From positions 243,225-288,745 of the forward strand of contig NZ_JAERMK010000004.1 in assembly GCF_016918015.1 (NCBI RefSeq): a DNA stretch of 45,521 nucleotides, written 5' to 3'. Position 1 is the first letter of the stretch. Every line of letters begins with the position of its first letter. The stretch is from Glycomyces sp. YM15 (GTDB taxonomy: Bacteria > Actinomycetota > Actinomycetes > Mycobacteriales > Micromonosporaceae). The position numbers were made by a program, and so were the translations under genes. The notes beneath the pieces are model-generated. The model had not been told where the DNA came from, ran no database searches, and worked only from the letters and a program-made list of their open reading frames with translations. Below are positions 1 through 9,147 of the stretch, in pieces.

Positions 1-35
1 CGCCGCGGTTCGTGTGGTTCCCGTGTTTGCGCGGT

Positions 36-62
36 GGGCGCGGCGCACGATGCGCCGCGCCC
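36..62. terminator. Strong GC hairpin downstream of the DUF3159 gene
   Basis: A 12-bp perfect stem with a CGA loop (arms 36-47 and 51-62) lies 15 bases past the stop codon of the minus-strand DUF3159 gene. No T-tract follows it on either strand, so termination is inferred from position and stem strength only. Nothing else is recognisable in the first 77 bases. Confidence 0.5.
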
Positions 63-77
63 TCACCGGAGTCGCCG

Positions 78-845
78 TCAGGTCGCGCTCGGAGCGGCCG
101 CCTCGACTTCCTTCATCCGGCGGCGCACCGCCCAGATCGTGAAGGCCGTCAACGCGATCGTGACGGGCCAGCCGCCGAAGAGGGTCAGCAGGCCCAGCGC
201 GTTGTCGTAGTCCAGGTAGTACAGCCAGATGCGGGCGGCGTTCTTGACGATGAAGACGACGCCCCACAGGATCGTGATCCGGCTCAGGATGTCCACGAGC
301 GGCTTGTTCTCACGCCATTCCTTCTTGCCGCCCTGGGCGACCACGGCGTAGATCCAACCGATGATCGGATGGCGCACCAGCGCCGAGACGATGAGCAGCA
401 CGCCGTAGACCGAGCCCTGGATGATCCCCGGCAGGTAGAAGTTGCGGGCGTCCGTCGACCGCCAGGCGAGGAACGCGCCGAGGGCGATGCCGAAGAGGCC
501 GTTGAGCGCGTGGCGGATCGACTCCCTGCGCGCGGCGCGCCAGCCGGCGATCGCGAGCGCGCTCGCGGCCGAGATGAGAATGGCCCACTGGAGCCCGCTG
601 AGCGGCCCCATCCGGTCGGGCAGGAGCGGGTTGAGCACCACGAACAGGGTGATCGGGACCGCGGCCTCCACGACGCCCTTGACGCCGCCCAGTTGCTGCG
701 AGAGCTGCTCGGTGAACGGCGGGAGCTCGTCGGACTGCGCCTCCGGCTCGCGAAGCTCGGCGGATTCGCGGGATTCGGGGGTCTTGCGGGCCTCGGCCTG
801 TTCCGGCGCGATCTCGTGGTCGTGGGCCGGCGTCTCGGTGCTCAA
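78..845 (-). CDS. DUF3159 family integral membrane protein
   Basis: This 255-residue protein has an acidic, Glu/Pro-rich cytoplasmic N-terminus of about 60 residues followed by about six hydrophobic helices, including FVVLNPLL, a helix ending GWRAARRES, and GWPVTIALTAFTIWAV near the end. The pattern matches the actinobacterial DUF3159 family, whose function is unknown; a channel or transporter role is often suggested but not shown. I chose the TTG at 845 because GGAAGG lies six bases upstream; the open frame extends further to 977 but would overlap the whole end of the preceding gene. It follows the OB-fold gene at 34 bases on the same strand and is probably co-transcribed with the dut-DUF3710-OB cluster. 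Confidence 0.85.
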   Translation of the reverse strand: MSTETPAHDHEIAPEQAEARKTPESRESAELREPEAQSDELPPFTEQLSQQLGGVKGVVEAAVPITLFVVLNPLLPDRMGPLSGLQWAILISAASALAIAGWRAARRESIRHALNGLFGIALGAFLAWRSTDARNFYLPGIIQGSVYGVLLIVSALVRHPIIGWIYAVVAQGGKKEWRENKPLVDILSRITILWGVVFIVKNAARIWLYYLDYDNALGLLTLFGGWPVTIALTAFTIWAVRRRMKEVEAAAPSAT

Positions 846-879
846 TGCGGGCCTTCCAGGTCGTGTGGCTGGTCCGCGC

Positions 880-1227
880 TCAGGGGCGCAGTTCGTAGTT
901 CGGGTTGTAGACGACGAGTCGGCCGTCGCCCAGCTGGGCCACGCGGCCGCGGGCGACGAGCCTGGTCCCGGCCTCAAGGCCCACGATACGCCGTCGGCCC
1001 ATCCAGACCAATCCGACCTGACCGGTGCCGTCGAACAGTTCCGCCTCCACGGAAGGGGAACGGCCGTCGGTGCGCAGCACCACGGTGCGGAGCCGGCCGG
1101 CGACCACCGCGAGCTGCCGGGGTCGGAGCAGCTCGATCGGCGTCGTGTCGGGGTCGGATTCGCGGCGGATCTCGTCGGCGAACAGCTCCTGCGAGGGCGC
1201 TGCGACGCGCTTGAGCCAGCCCTTCAC
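880..1227 (-). CDS. Small OB-fold nucleic acid-binding protein
   Basis: This 115-residue protein is a single predicted OB-fold. A strand-rich core runs from residue 40 to the end (AVVAGRLRTVVL, VEAELFDGTGQVGLVWMGRR, RLVARGRVA, RLVVYNPNYEL), with the short basic N-terminal helix KGWLKRV ahead of it. The DGTG-x-VGLVWMGRR segment is typical of the tRNA_anti-like OB proteins found beside DUF3159 and DUF3710 genes in actinobacteria. It presumably binds single-stranded nucleic acid, but no partner is known. It lies between the DUF3710 and DUF3159 genes on the same strand, with short gaps, which suggests one operon. Confidence 0.85.
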   Translation of the reverse strand: MKGWLKRVAAPSQELFADEIRRESDPDTTPIELLRPRQLAVVAGRLRTVVLRTDGRSPSVEAELFDGTGQVGLVWMGRRRIVGLEAGTRLVARGRVAQLGDGRLVVYNPNYELRP

Positions 1228-1277
1228 CTTCCCGCGTTTGCCGGGGTTCGCTCGTGAGGCGTCGATCGTCCCGGTCC

Positions 1278-2018
1278 CTACCGCTTGGGGCGCGGCGAGG
1301 GCTTGCGGCGGACCTGGGGACGAGGGGTGTCCCCGGCCGCGATGATGGCGCGGTTGCCGTCGCCGCCTTCGGCCTTGCGCTGCGCGATGCGCGCGGCGGC
1401 CTCCTCGGCCATCTTCGGCGGGAGTCTGAGCGGCAGCGGCTCGCGCACCGGCATGGCCACGCTGCCTCGGTCGATCACGAGGAGGCGCAGGGCCTCGTCG
1501 AGCTCGGGGGCGGCGTTCTCGTCGAGCGCCCGCTGCCCCTGGAAGGTGGCCTGCACGAACCAGCGGGGGCCGTCGATGCCGCAGAAGCGCACCGAGTTGG
1601 TGCCCTTCTTGGAGGCGACCTTGGCGAGGAGCTCGGTGCCCCAGCGGCCCTCGACCTCCTCGACCTGGCCGCCCTGGCCGGTGACCTGCGCGGTGAGCTC
1701 GCCGCGGAACTCGTCCCAGATGCCCTCGCTGCGCGGCGCGGCGCGCACGAGCAGCTGCAGCGCGGAGGCGCCGGTGGTGAGCAGGACCTGGCTGATGTTG
1801 CCCTTGGCGTCGGTCTGCGCCTGGAAGCCCACGCCCTTGGGGACGGGGAGTCGGATCGCTCCCAGGTCGATGCGGCGGACGTCGTCGTCGGGGGCGTCGG
1901 TGACGTCGAAGGGTCCTTCGGTGGCCTCGTGCTCGAAGGTCTCGCCGCTCTCGGCCAGGGAGTCGAGGACGGCGCCCTCGGCGGGGCGCTGCTTCTTCGA
2001 CTTTCGCCGCTTAAACAC
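1278..2018 (-). CDS. DUF3710 family protein
   Basis: This 246-residue soluble protein has a very basic start ([12 protein letters not shown]), an acidic linker and a globular core with [25 protein letters not shown], features of the actinobacterial DUF3710 family. The C-terminus is basic and proline-rich ([15 protein letters not shown]). The function is not known. The GTG at 2018 is preferred because GAGGAGA lies six bases upstream. The gene start overlaps the last eight bases of dut, so translation is likely coupled to dUTPase. The dut-DUF3710-OB-DUF3159 order is a recurrent actinobacterial arrangement. Confidence 0.88.
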   Translation of the reverse strand: MFKRRKSKKQRPAEGAVLDSLAESGETFEHEATEGPFDVTDAPDDDVRRIDLGAIRLPVPKGVGFQAQTDAKGNISQVLLTTGASALQLLVRAAPRSEGIWDEFRGELTAQVTGQGGQVEEVEGRWGTELLAKVASKKGTNSVRFCGIDGPRWFVQATFQGQRALDENAAPELDEALRLLVIDRGSVAMPVREPLPLRLPPKMAEEAAARIAQRKAEGGDGNRAIIAAGDTPRPQVRRKPSPRPKR

Positions 2019-2487
2019 GTTCGCTCTCCTCTGCAAGTCGGCGGTGCCCGCCGGTGGAACCGTGGCCGCTCGCGCCGCGCTGCGTCGGCGCGAAGTCGTC
2101 GACCTCGGTGAAACGGGCTCGCACAACCGGTTGGACTACCAATTGTGCGACACGGTCGCCGCGTTCGATGACGGCGGTCCGCTCGGGGTCGAGGTTCACG
2201 AGGTTGATCTTGATCTCACCGCGGTATCCGGAGTCGATCGTGCCCGGCGCGTTGACGATGGTGACGCCGAGGCGGTGGGCGAGCCCGGAGCGCGGATTCG
2301 TGTAGCCGACGTGCCCGTCGGGGATCGCGACGGCGACGCCGGTGCCGACGAGCGCCCGCTGCCCGGGGGCGAGCGTGACGCCCTCGGCGGCGTACAGGTC
2401 CGCGCCCGCGTCACCGGGGTGCGCGTAGGCGGGCAGCGGCAGGTCGGGGTCGAGCCGCCGGATGGCGACCGGGACTTCGGCGGTCAT
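2011..2487 (-). CDS. dut: dUTP diphosphatase (dUTPase)
   Basis: The enzyme hydrolyses dUTP to dUMP and pyrophosphate, keeping uracil out of DNA and feeding dTMP synthesis. All five motifs of the trimeric family are visible in 158 residues: AGADLYA (motif 1), PRSGLA (2), [12 protein letters not shown] (3, with the catalytic Asp), RVAQLV (4) and the glycine-rich [11 protein letters not shown] (5) that closes over the active site in trans. An AGAGGA ribosome-binding site lies upstream of the ATG. It is the first gene of the minus-strand cluster and overlaps the DUF3710 start by eight bases. Its length is normal for the family. Confidence 0.97.
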   Translation of the reverse strand: MTAEVPVAIRRLDPDLPLPAYAHPGDAGADLYAAEGVTLAPGQRALVGTGVAVAIPDGHVGYTNPRSGLAHRLGVTIVNAPGTIDSGYRGEIKINLVNLDPERTAVIERGDRVAQLVVQPVVRARFTEVDDFAPTQRGASGHGSTGGHRRLAEESERV

Positions 2488-2633
2488 CGTCGTCGGGTTC
2501 CTCTCACTCGCGGAAGCACGGCGCGAAGACGCCGCGAGTCGCTCAGCAAATCTACGGTTCAGCCCCGGCTTCCACCGTGAGCCTCGGCATGCGGCCGAGT
2601 TCGCGTCGCCGTGACGGGGATATGGTCTCAGAC

Positions 2634-3113
2634 ATGAGGAGTGGGGAACGGTACGCCGAGCGCATGGGTCTGCCGGTGGCGGGTTGGCTCGCCGTGACCG
2701 CGGTGGCGGTGCTCGCCGGCGCGCTGTCGAACTTCGGCGACATGCGCTGGTGGCGCGTGGCCGCGAGCGTCACGCTCATGGTCGCGGTGTTCGCGGGCGC
2801 CTGGTGGCTGGGCCGCCTGCGGGTGAGCGTCGAAGCGGCCGTGGACGAGGTGTGGCTCCACGTCGACGACGCGAAGCTGCCGATGTCGGCCGTGGCCGAA
2901 GTGCAGATCCTGGAGCCGATCGCGTACGCGGACGCGCTGGGCGTGGCCCAGCATCCGCTGGCCTTCGCGGTGCAGCGGCCGTGGATCAACCGCGGGCTGC
3001 GGATCGTCCTCGACGATCCCGACGACCCGACCCCCTACTGGATCGTCGCATCACGGCGTCCCGAGCGGCTCAAGGCGGCTCTGACGGGCGCACGGGAGCC
3101 GGTGGAGGCTTAG
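2634..3113 (+). CDS. DUF3093 family membrane protein
   Basis: This protein of about 159 residues has two adjacent N-terminal membrane helices ([19 protein letters not shown] and [17 protein letters not shown]), followed by a cytoplasmic domain ending in [16 protein letters not shown], the usual layout of DUF3093. The function is unknown. Starts at 2577 and 2622 are in frame; I prefer 2634 because the family begins close to the RYxER motif, but no well-spaced ribosome-binding site supports any of them. It is divergent from dut and is often found beside dut and DUF4193 genes in actinobacteria. Confidence 0.82.
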   Translation: MRSGERYAERMGLPVAGWLAVTAVAVLAGALSNFGDMRWWRVAASVTLMVAVFAGAWWLGRLRVSVEAAVDEVWLHVDDAKLPMSAVAEVQILEPIAYADALGVAQHPLAFAVQRPWINRGLRIVLDDPDDPTPYWIVASRRPERLKAALTGAREPVEA

Positions 3114-3130
3114 ACCCCGGACAAGCGAGA

Positions 3131-3157
3131 CGGCCCGCAGGAGGCATCCTGCGAGCC
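3131..3157. terminator. Bidirectional hairpin between convergent DUF3093 and DUF4193 genes
   Basis: A 12-bp stem with one mismatch and a GGCA loop lies 17 bases past the DUF3093 stop. It faces the convergent DUF4193 gene, so it could serve both. There is no T-run. Confidence 0.55.
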
Positions 3158-3217
3158 GTGCGCTATCCGAGGGGCGACGTTCGGAACTGCTCGCCGAGCC
3201 GGGAGGCGGCTCGATGG

Positions 3218-3514
3218 CTACGCGCAGTCCTTGCAGATCGGCTGCCCGTTCTTCTCCTTCGCGAACTGGCTGCGGTGGTGGACCAGGAAGCAGCTGGAGC
3301 ATCGGAACTCGTCCTGCTGCATCGGCAGGACCTTCACCGAGAGCTCCTCGTCACCGAGGTCGGCGCCGGGCAGCTCGAAGTTCTCGGCGACCTCGGCCTC
3401 GTCGACGTCGACCGACCCCGATTGATCGGTGCGGCCCTTCGCAAGGGCGTCAATGCCGTCGGTGCCGGCGTTCTCTTCCTTGTCGCGGCGCGGGGCGTCG
3501 TAGTCGGTTGCCAT
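3218..3514 (-). CDS. DUF4193 small zinc-ribbon-like protein
   Basis: This 98-residue acidic protein begins MATDYDAPR and ends with two cysteine pairs, CSSC and CKDC, about 20 residues apart (FRCSSC, ICKDC), which would form a zinc ribbon. This is the signature of the DUF4193 family, nearly universal in actinobacteria, highly conserved and of unknown function. GGAG lies about nine bases upstream of the ATG. It is convergent with the DUF3093 gene. Confidence 0.93.
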   Translation of the reverse strand: MATDYDAPRRDKEENAGTDGIDALAKGRTDQSGSVDVDEAEVAENFELPGADLGDEELSVKVLPMQQDEFRCSSCFLVHHRSQFAKEKNGQPICKDCA

Positions 3515-3861
3515 CGTTTTCCACTCCCATTGGTTGCTTTTGCGGCTCCGGAACCGAGCGCGGCGGGTTGCCGCTGGAGTGTTCGGGTGACACAGCGGCC
3601 CGGCTCGGGTTCCTGGCGGGTTCCGTTCCTGCAGGCGGCGTACCTTACCGCGTGCAGTCCATTCCTATACACGATGCCACCGGGTTTTTCATCCCCATTG
3701 TGGCGAGAAACACTTCTGTGTCGAAGGCAGCGAGTGTACCGCCTCTCGCCCACGGAGACGACCCGCGCACGATAGCCTTTCGCATGGCAACGTTTGCGGG
3801 CCGTCGGCTCGTCTAAGTGCAGACATCCGTTTGCGCTTTTTGGAGACTCGGGGAGGCAGCC
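3515..3861. other. Divergent intergenic region, no gene seen
   Basis: These 347 bases separate the minus-strand DUF4193 gene from the plus-strand LytR_C-type gene and should hold both promoters. I see a TATAC-like element near 3665 but no -35 hexamer at proper spacing on either strand, and no convincing open frame or hairpin. Confidence 0.4.
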
Positions 3862-4374
3862 GTGCGTATCGCTCGTATCCGCGCTTTGACGGTTCTGTGC
3901 GTATTGGCACTGGTAGCTGGCTTGATAACGCTCTGGGCGATCCGGAACGACTCGCAGACCTCCGCGAACGAATCCTGCCCGCCCGGCGCGGTCGAGATCA
4001 AGACCGCCCCGATCCCCAAGCCGGAGGAGATCGAACTGGTCGTCCTCAACGGCACCGATCAGGACGGACTGGCAGAGCAGGCCGCCGCGCAGCTCGAGGA
4101 CCGCGGGTTCATCGTCACCGAGACGGGGGACGCCGACGAGGCCTACGACGGCACCGCGCTCGTGTACTTCGGTCCCGACCTGTATGCGGCCGGCATCCAC
4201 ACCCACGCGTACTTCTACCAAGGCACCCAGGCCTTCGACCTCGACTGGGACAAGCCGATCACGATCGTGCTCGGCGACGACTTCGCGGAGGTACGCTCGG
4301 CATCCGACGCGCGCCAGTCGTTCGCACAGGGCGGCATCGGACCGGCGCCCGAAGGCACCTGCACGGTAGAATAG
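3862..4374 (+). CDS. Membrane-anchored LytR_C-domain protein
   Basis: This 170-residue protein has one N-terminal membrane helix (ALTVLCVLALVAGLITLWAI) and an extracytoplasmic domain beginning IELVVLNGTDQDGLAEQAAAQLEDRGF. That matches the LytR/CpsA/Psr C-terminal (LytR_C) fold found alone in many actinobacteria. The catalytic LCP domain is absent, so it is not a wall-polymer ligase by itself; a role at the cell envelope is an inference. I chose the GTG at 3862 because GGGAGG lies six bases before it; an upstream GTG at 3817 has no such site. Two Cys (in ESCPPG and GTCTVE) could form a disulfide outside the cell. Confidence 0.85.
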   Translation: MRIARIRALTVLCVLALVAGLITLWAIRNDSQTSANESCPPGAVEIKTAPIPKPEEIELVVLNGTDQDGLAEQAAAQLEDRGFIVTETGDADEAYDGTALVYFGPDLYAAGIHTHAYFYQGTQAFDLDWDKPITIVLGDDFAEVRSASDARQSFAQGGIGPAPEGTCTVE

Positions 4375-4590
4375 AGCGCCGTCACACCCCACGTGCTGCG
4401 ACACATTGACACTGAAAATGCGGAAACACAGCTCGAATCGGCACCACGGACGGGCCGCAGGCGATTTTCGGCGCTACAATTCACGCCTGCCCGGTCGTTG
4501 TGCCGACCTGGGCTGCCGACCCAATATCCAATGCTCACCCGCTATGGAGCCCGGCTGCGCCGTGCCCGCCATTGCCTCGGAAGGTTGCTC

Positions 4591-6174
4591 GTGACTGACG
4601 CACGTCCCACCGGCACAGACGTCAATTCCCTGACCGACTCGCTGCTCGCTCTGGCCCGAGAGAGCAACGGGCAGCTGACGTCCGCGACGGTCGCCCAGGT
4701 TCTGGAGTCGGTGCAGGCTTCCCCCGCCGAAGGCAAGAAGGTGCTCCGCGCCTTGGCCGAGGCCGAGGTCACCGTGGTCGTGGACGGCTCCGCCTCCACG
4801 CGCAAGCGTGTTCCCGCCGCCCGCACCGCCACCTCCTCCCGGACCACCACCGCGAAGGCCGCCAAGAAGACCGCGGTGAAGAAGACCGCCGCCAAGAAGG
4901 CCGCCGCTCCCGCCGCTGAAGAAGCCGGCGAAGAGGCCCCGGTCAAGAAGGCCGCCAAGAAGACCGCGAAGAAGGCCGCCGCCAAGAAGGCCGTGAAGAA
5001 GGCCGCCGCGAAGAAGCCCGAGAGCGAAGAGCCCGACGAGGCCGACCTCGCGGCGGTCGACGACGACGCGCTCGCCGAAGCCGCCGCCGCCGCGCCCGCC
5101 AAGAAGGCGACCCGCAAGAAGGCCGCCAAGAAGGCCGCCGGCCGCGGCAAGTCCAAGAAGGACGGCGACGACGACGAAGAGGGCGACGACTTCGAGTGGG
5201 ACGAGGAGGACTCGGAGGCGCTCAAGCAGGCCCGCAAGGACGCCGAGATGACCGCCTCGGCCGACTCCGTCCGCGCCTACCTCAAGCAGATCGGCAAGGT
5301 GCCGCTCCTCAACGCGGCCCAGGAGGTCGAGCTCGCCAAGCGCATCGAGGCCGGCCTGTACGCCGTGGAGCGCCTCAAGCTGCTCCGCGAGGCCGGCGAG
5401 GAGATCCCCACGCAGATGCGCCGGGACCTCGAGTGGATCGTCCGCGACGGCGACCGCGCCAAGGACCACCTGCTCGAAGCCAACCTCCGCCTCGTCGTAT
5501 CGCTCGCCAAGCGCTACACCGGCCGCGGCATGGCGTTCCTGGACCTCATCCAGGAAGGCAACCTCGGCCTCATCCGCGCCGTCGAGAAGTTCGACTACAC
5601 CAAGGGCTACAAGTTCTCCACCTACGCCACCTGGTGGATCCGGCAGGCCATCACCCGCGCGATGGCCGACCAGGCGCGGACCATCCGCATACCGGTCCAC
5701 ATGGTCGAGGTCATCAACAAGCTCGGCCGCATACAGCGTGAACTGCTGCAGGACCTGGGCCGCGAGCCCAGCCCGGACGAACTCGCCAAGGAGATGGACA
5801 TCTCCCCGGAGAAGGTCCTCGAGATCCAGCAGTACGCGCGCGAGCCGATCAGCCTCGACCAGACCATCGGCGACGAGGGCGACAGCCAGCTCGGCGACTT
5901 CATCGAGGACTCCGAGGCCATCGTGGCCGTCGACGCGGTCTCCTTCTCGCTCCTCCAGGGCCAGCTCCAGCAGGTGCTGCAGACGCTCTCCGAGCGCGAA
6001 GCGGGCGTCGTCCGGCTCCGGTTCGGCCTCACCGACGGCCAGCCGCGCACCCTCGACGAGATCGGCCAGGTCTACGGGGTCACCCGTGAACGCATCCGCC
6101 AGATCGAGTCGAAGACCATGTCGAAGCTGCGGCACCCGTCGCGCTCGCAGGTCCTGCGCGACTACCTCGATTAG
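4591..6174 (+). CDS. sigA: Principal RNA polymerase sigma factor (SigA/HrdB/RpoD type)
   Basis: This 527-residue sigma-70 factor directs core polymerase to housekeeping promoters. Residues 1-75 form a conserved region before a long Lys/Ala-rich tract (about 85-190, repeated KKAAKK-type units) and an acidic patch at 191-208 ([16 protein letters not shown]). Region 1.2 starts near 221 ([13 protein letters not shown]), region 2 spans about 281-371 with [21 protein letters not shown], region 3 follows, and region 4 with the helix-turn-helix [20 protein letters not shown] lies at about 487-514. The GTG at 4591 has GGAAGG upstream. A long leader (4375-4590) with a TACAAT hexamer at 4475 precedes it. 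sigB and the dtxR-like gene downstream reproduce the sigA-sigB-ideR neighbourhood of mycobacteria. Confidence 0.97.
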   Translation: MTDARPTGTDVNSLTDSLLALARESNGQLTSATVAQVLESVQASPAEGKKVLRALAEAEVTVVVDGSASTRKRVPAARTATSSRTTTAKAAKKTAVKKTAAKKAAAPAAEEAGEEAPVKKAAKKTAKKAAAKKAVKKAAAKKPESEEPDEADLAAVDDDALAEAAAAAPAKKATRKKAAKKAAGRGKSKKDGDDDEEGDDFEWDEEDSEALKQARKDAEMTASADSVRAYLKQIGKVPLLNAAQEVELAKRIEAGLYAVERLKLLREAGEEIPTQMRRDLEWIVRDGDRAKDHLLEANLRLVVSLAKRYTGRGMAFLDLIQEGNLGLIRAVEKFDYTKGYKFSTYATWWIRQAITRAMADQARTIRIPVHMVEVINKLGRIQRELLQDLGREPSPDELAKEMDISPEKVLEIQQYAREPISLDQTIGDEGDSQLGDFIEDSEAIVAVDAVSFSLLQGQLQQVLQTLSEREAGVVRLRFGLTDGQPRTLDEIGQVYGVTRERIRQIESKTMSKLRHPSRSQVLRDYLD

Positions 6175-6272
6175 TCCGTTTCGCTCCCGGCGTAATGGAA
6201 CCCGAAGGCCCAGCACGGCTGTAAGCAGCGGTGTATCACCCGAACGGGTGGGTACTTACCACTTGTGCCGGC

Positions 6273-6301
6273 TTGTCGATCGGCGTTCCGTGGGCTACGG
6301 T
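6273..6301 (+). promoter_or_regulatory. Candidate promoter for the DUF7455 gene
   Basis: TTGTCG (6273-6278) and TACGGT (6296-6301) are separated by exactly 17 bases, matching a housekeeping-sigma promoter (-10 of TAnnnT type). Transcription from about 6308 would give a leader of roughly 165 bases before the DUF7455 start. A second -10-like TACAGT sits at 6371 without a -35. Confidence 0.4.
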
Positions 6302-6472
6302 GTGGAACAACCATCGCACCGGCGTACCGAGTGAGACCAGTCTCAGTCGGGAACTGTCGGGAAGAGGTAGTACAGTGCAGGCGTTGAACGGAACGAGCCG
6401 GTCAACAGGCCGACCATAGAGATTCATTGCTGTGCAGACGCACAGTGGACCGAACGCAGCGGAGGACCTGGT

Positions 6473-6712
6473 ATGACATCCACCCTGACGCCCCCGCCCC
6501 AGACGGAGGAACGTCCCATCGCGGGCGAGCGCTGCGATCGGTGTAGCGCCGCGGCAAAGCTTCGCGTGACCCTGGCCGAAGGCGGCGACCTCGTCTTCTG
6601 CGGCCACCACGCGAACCAGTTCGCCGAGAAGCTCGTGCCGATCGCCATCGACTTCACCGCCGACCCCGAATTCGAGTGGCGCGGCACCGACCTCATGGCG
6701 TCGGAGAACTAG
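6473..6712 (+). CDS. DUF7455 small zinc-binding protein
   Basis: This 79-residue protein has CDRC at about residues 21-24 and CGHH at about 43-46, a treble-clef/zinc-ribbon-like pair, followed by NQFAEKL and an acidic tail. It matches the small DUF7455 family commonly encoded beside the principal sigma factor gene in actinobacteria. The function is unknown; a nucleic acid or polymerase-associated role is only suggested by the neighbourhood. It is convergent with the SF2 helicase gene, from which it is separated by two strong hairpins. Confidence 0.88.
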   Translation: MTSTLTPPPQTEERPIAGERCDRCSAAAKLRVTLAEGGDLVFCGHHANQFAEKLVPIAIDFTADPEFEWRGTDLMASEN

Positions 6713-6730
6713 CGCCCACAGGCTTGAGCA

Positions 6731-6760
6731 AGGGCCCGAGCGGATATCCGCTCGGGCCCT
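6731..6760 (+). terminator. Perfect 30-nt palindromic terminator after DUF7455
   Basis: Two 15-base arms are exact reverse complements (AGGGCCCGAGCGGAT and its complement), forming a very stable hairpin 18 bases past the DUF7455 stop codon, followed by GATTCGATT. Confidence 0.8.
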
Positions 6761-6791
6761 GATTCGATTCCACGACGTTGCAATTCGACAA

Positions 6792-6821
6792 CGGTGGGCG
6801 GTCCATTCGGACCGCCCACCG
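6792..6821 (-). terminator. Terminator of the SF2 helicase gene
   Basis: A perfect 13-bp stem with an ATTC loop (arms 6792-6804 and 6809-6821) lies 17 bases beyond the helicase stop on the minus strand. Together with the hairpin at 6731 it insulates two convergent genes. Confidence 0.78.
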
Positions 6822-6838
6822 TCATGCGTTCGACGCCG

Positions 6839-8551
6839 TCACAAGGAGCGGATCACCGCGATCCGCTCCTCCAACTGCTCGATGGTCGCCTGCGCGCTCG
6901 GCGGACCGCCGCACTTGGACCGGAGCATCGCATGGATCTTCCCGTGCGGCTCGTTCGTGGCGAACGAACGCGCACCCACCAGCGCGTTCAACTGCTTGCG
7001 GAGCTTCAACCGCTTCTGCGCGTTCGTCATCGCGGGTTCGGCCGGCGGTCGCTCCACGGTCTCGGTGCGGGCGCCGGACTTCTGCTTCGCCATCTGCTCG
7101 CGCTGGCGCTTCTGCAGCAGCAGATGCACCTGCTCCTGGGTCAGCAGGCCCGGCAGGCCCAGGTACTCCTGCTCCTCGGCGCTCCCGGCCTCCACGGGCA
7201 GGCCGAACGAGCCGCCGTCGAAGATCACCTGGTCGAGCTCCGCGTTCGACTCGAGGGTCTCGCGCTGGCCGCCGAGTTCGGTGCCCTCGTTGAGGACCCG
7301 CTGTGCCTGCTCCAGGAGCAGCTCGGGGTCCTCGTCCTGGGACTTGGGTTTGATGACGTGGTCGCGGTCGGCCTCGAGGTTCTCGGCGAGGCTCAGCAGC
7401 GGGATGACGCTCGGCAGGAACACCGAGGCGGTCTCGCCGGGCCGCCGCGACCGCACGAATCGGCCGATGGCCTGCGCGAAGTACAGCGGGGTGTGCGCGT
7501 TCGTGGCGTAGACGCCGACCGCGAGGCGCGGGATGTCGACGCCCTCGGAGACCATGCGGACGGCCACGAGCCATTCCTCATCGGACTCGGCGAACTTGGC
7601 GATCTTGTCGGAGGAGCCGGCGTCGTCCGAGAGGACGATCGCGGCGCTCTTCCCGGTGACGCGCTTGAGGATCCCGGCGTAGGAGCGGGCGCTGTTCTGG
7701 TCGGAGGCGATGATGAGCCCGCCGGCGTCGGGGATGCCCGCCGCGCGCAGCGAGGCGAGGCGCCGGTCGGCGGCCCTGATGACCTGCTTGATCCATTCGC
7801 CCTCGGGGTCGAGCGCGGTGCGCCACGCCTGGCTCGTGAGGTCCTTGGTGAGCGGTTGGCCGAGTCGCACGGCCAGCTCGTCCCCCGCGCTCGTGCGCCA
7901 CTTGGCCTGGCCGGAGTAGGCCATGAACATGACCGGTCGCACGACGCCGTCGGCGAGGGCGTCCCGGTAGCCGTAGAGCGCGTCGGCGCGCGAGCGCTTG
8001 GTGCCGTCCGGGTCTTCCTCATACTCCACGAAGGGGATCGGGTTGTCGTCGCTGCGGAACGGGGTGCCGGTGAGGCACAGGCGTCGCTCGGCCTCGTCGA
8101 AGGCGGTCTGGACGCCCTCGCCCCAGGTGCGGGCGTCGCCGGCGTGGTGGATCTCGTCGAGGATGACGAGGGTGCGGCGTGAGAGCGTGCGGCGGCGGTG
8201 CACGGCCGGGTCGGCGCCGATCTGGGCGTAGGTGACGACCACGCCGTGGAAGTCGGCGGCACTGTGGACGGAGGCGTTGCGGAAGGACGGGTCGAGCTGG
8301 ATGCCGAAGCGGGCGGCCGCGCCGGCCCACTGGGTCTTGAGGTGCTCGGTGGGGGCGACGACGGTGACGGTGTCGACCGTGCCGTCGGCGAGCAGGTCGT
8401 AGGCGATGCGCAGTGCGAACGTGGTCTTGCCGGCGCCGGGCGTGGCTACGGCGAGGAAGTCTCGCGATTGACCCCGGTGGTAGGCGACCATGGCCTTGCG
8501 CTGCCAGACCCGAAGCGACGGAAGCGTTTCGGGTGGGGCGGCCGGGATCAT
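6839..8551 (-). CDS. SF2 DEAD/DEAH-type helicase, XPB-like ATPase core
   Basis: This 570-residue protein carries the superfamily 2 helicase motifs in order: Walker A ATPGAGKT (36-43), motif II DEIH (132-135), motif III LTGTPFR (160-166), motif V MVSEGVDIP (333-341) and motif VI QAIGRFVRSRR (360-370). The C-terminal 200 residues are charged and helical (EQVHLLLQKRQREQMAKQKS) and lack another recognisable domain. GAGAGGAG lies five bases before the ATG. This type of helicase is conserved near the principal sigma gene in actinobacteria; its cellular role is not established, although repair or recombination is plausible from the family. Confidence 0.92.
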   Translation of the reverse strand: MIPAAPPETLPSLRVWQRKAMVAYHRGQSRDFLAVATPGAGKTTFALRIAYDLLADGTVDTVTVVAPTEHLKTQWAGAAARFGIQLDPSFRNASVHSAADFHGVVVTYAQIGADPAVHRRRTLSRRTLVILDEIHHAGDARTWGEGVQTAFDEAERRLCLTGTPFRSDDNPIPFVEYEEDPDGTKRSRADALYGYRDALADGVVRPVMFMAYSGQAKWRTSAGDELAVRLGQPLTKDLTSQAWRTALDPEGEWIKQVIRAADRRLASLRAAGIPDAGGLIIASDQNSARSYAGILKRVTGKSAAIVLSDDAGSSDKIAKFAESDEEWLVAVRMVSEGVDIPRLAVGVYATNAHTPLYFAQAIGRFVRSRRPGETASVFLPSVIPLLSLAENLEADRDHVIKPKSQDEDPELLLEQAQRVLNEGTELGGQRETLESNAELDQVIFDGGSFGLPVEAGSAEEQEYLGLPGLLTQEQVHLLLQKRQREQMAKQKSGARTETVERPPAEPAMTNAQKRLKLRKQLNALVGARSFATNEPHGKIHAMLRSKCGGPPSAQATIEQLEERIAVIRSL

Positions 8552-8647
8552 GCGGGCTCCTCTCGGACGGTGGCGGACCGGGTTGATTTTAGGCCGCGGG
8601 GAACGTCGCGGTGTCCGCTTGCCGGCCGTGAGTCAGAGCGGCCACGT

Positions 8648-9106
8648 TCACCGCTCCAGGAGGATCGTGTTGGGGCCGACGTTGACGCTGCGGACGAGCA
8701 TCATGGCGCCGAACCTGCCGGTCTCGACGCGCGCGCCGAGGCCGCGGAGGTGGGCGGCGACCGCCTCGACCAGTGGTTCGGCCACCGGCCCGGGCGCGGC
8801 GCTGTTCCACGACGGGCGGCGGCCCTTGCGCGTGTCGGCGTACAGGGTGAACTGGCTGACCAGCAGGATCGGGGCGTCCAGATCGGACGCCGAGAGCTCG
8901 TCCCGCATGATCCTCAGCGACCAGATCTTCTCGGCGATCCAGGCGACTTCGGCGGGTCCATCCGTGTGGGTGACGCCGAGGAGGACCAGGAGTCCTTCGC
9001 CGATCTTGCCGACGCTCTCACCCGGCTCCACTGAATCCACATCTCGCGAGCTTCGACGAGGAACGGTGACTTCCGCTTCGCTGACGGTCTGCACGACTGC
9101 TTTCAT
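8648..9106 (-). CDS. dtd: D-aminoacyl-tRNA deacylase
   Basis: The enzyme removes D-amino acids (and glycine mischarged on tRNA-Ala) from tRNA and acts as a dimer in the cytosol. The two active-site signatures are present in the 152-residue chain: [17 protein letters not shown] and, near the end, [12 protein letters not shown]. The N-terminal [15 protein letters not shown] strand is typical. Between that strand and the usual [14 protein letters not shown] there is an insertion of about 12 residues ([15 protein letters not shown]) where most homologues have a short turn. It is divergent from the DUF3099 gene at 9148. Confidence 0.95.
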   Translation of the reverse strand: MKAVVQTVSEAEVTVPRRSSRDVDSVEPGESVGKIGEGLLVLLGVTHTDGPAEVAWIAEKIWSLRIMRDELSASDLDAPILLVSQFTLYADTRKGRRPSWNSAAPGPVAEPLVEAVAAHLRGLGARVETGRFGAMMLVRSVNVGPNTILLER

Positions 9107-9147
9107 GCCACAGATCCTGCCGCACCGGCCAGGCGTAGGCTCGAAGG

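Noticed and set aside
4393..4590. N-terminal extension of sigA by 66 residues
   Set aside because: No ribosome-binding site at the first ATG; GGAAGG lies directly before the GTG at 4591, and the extension has the composition of non-coding DNA.
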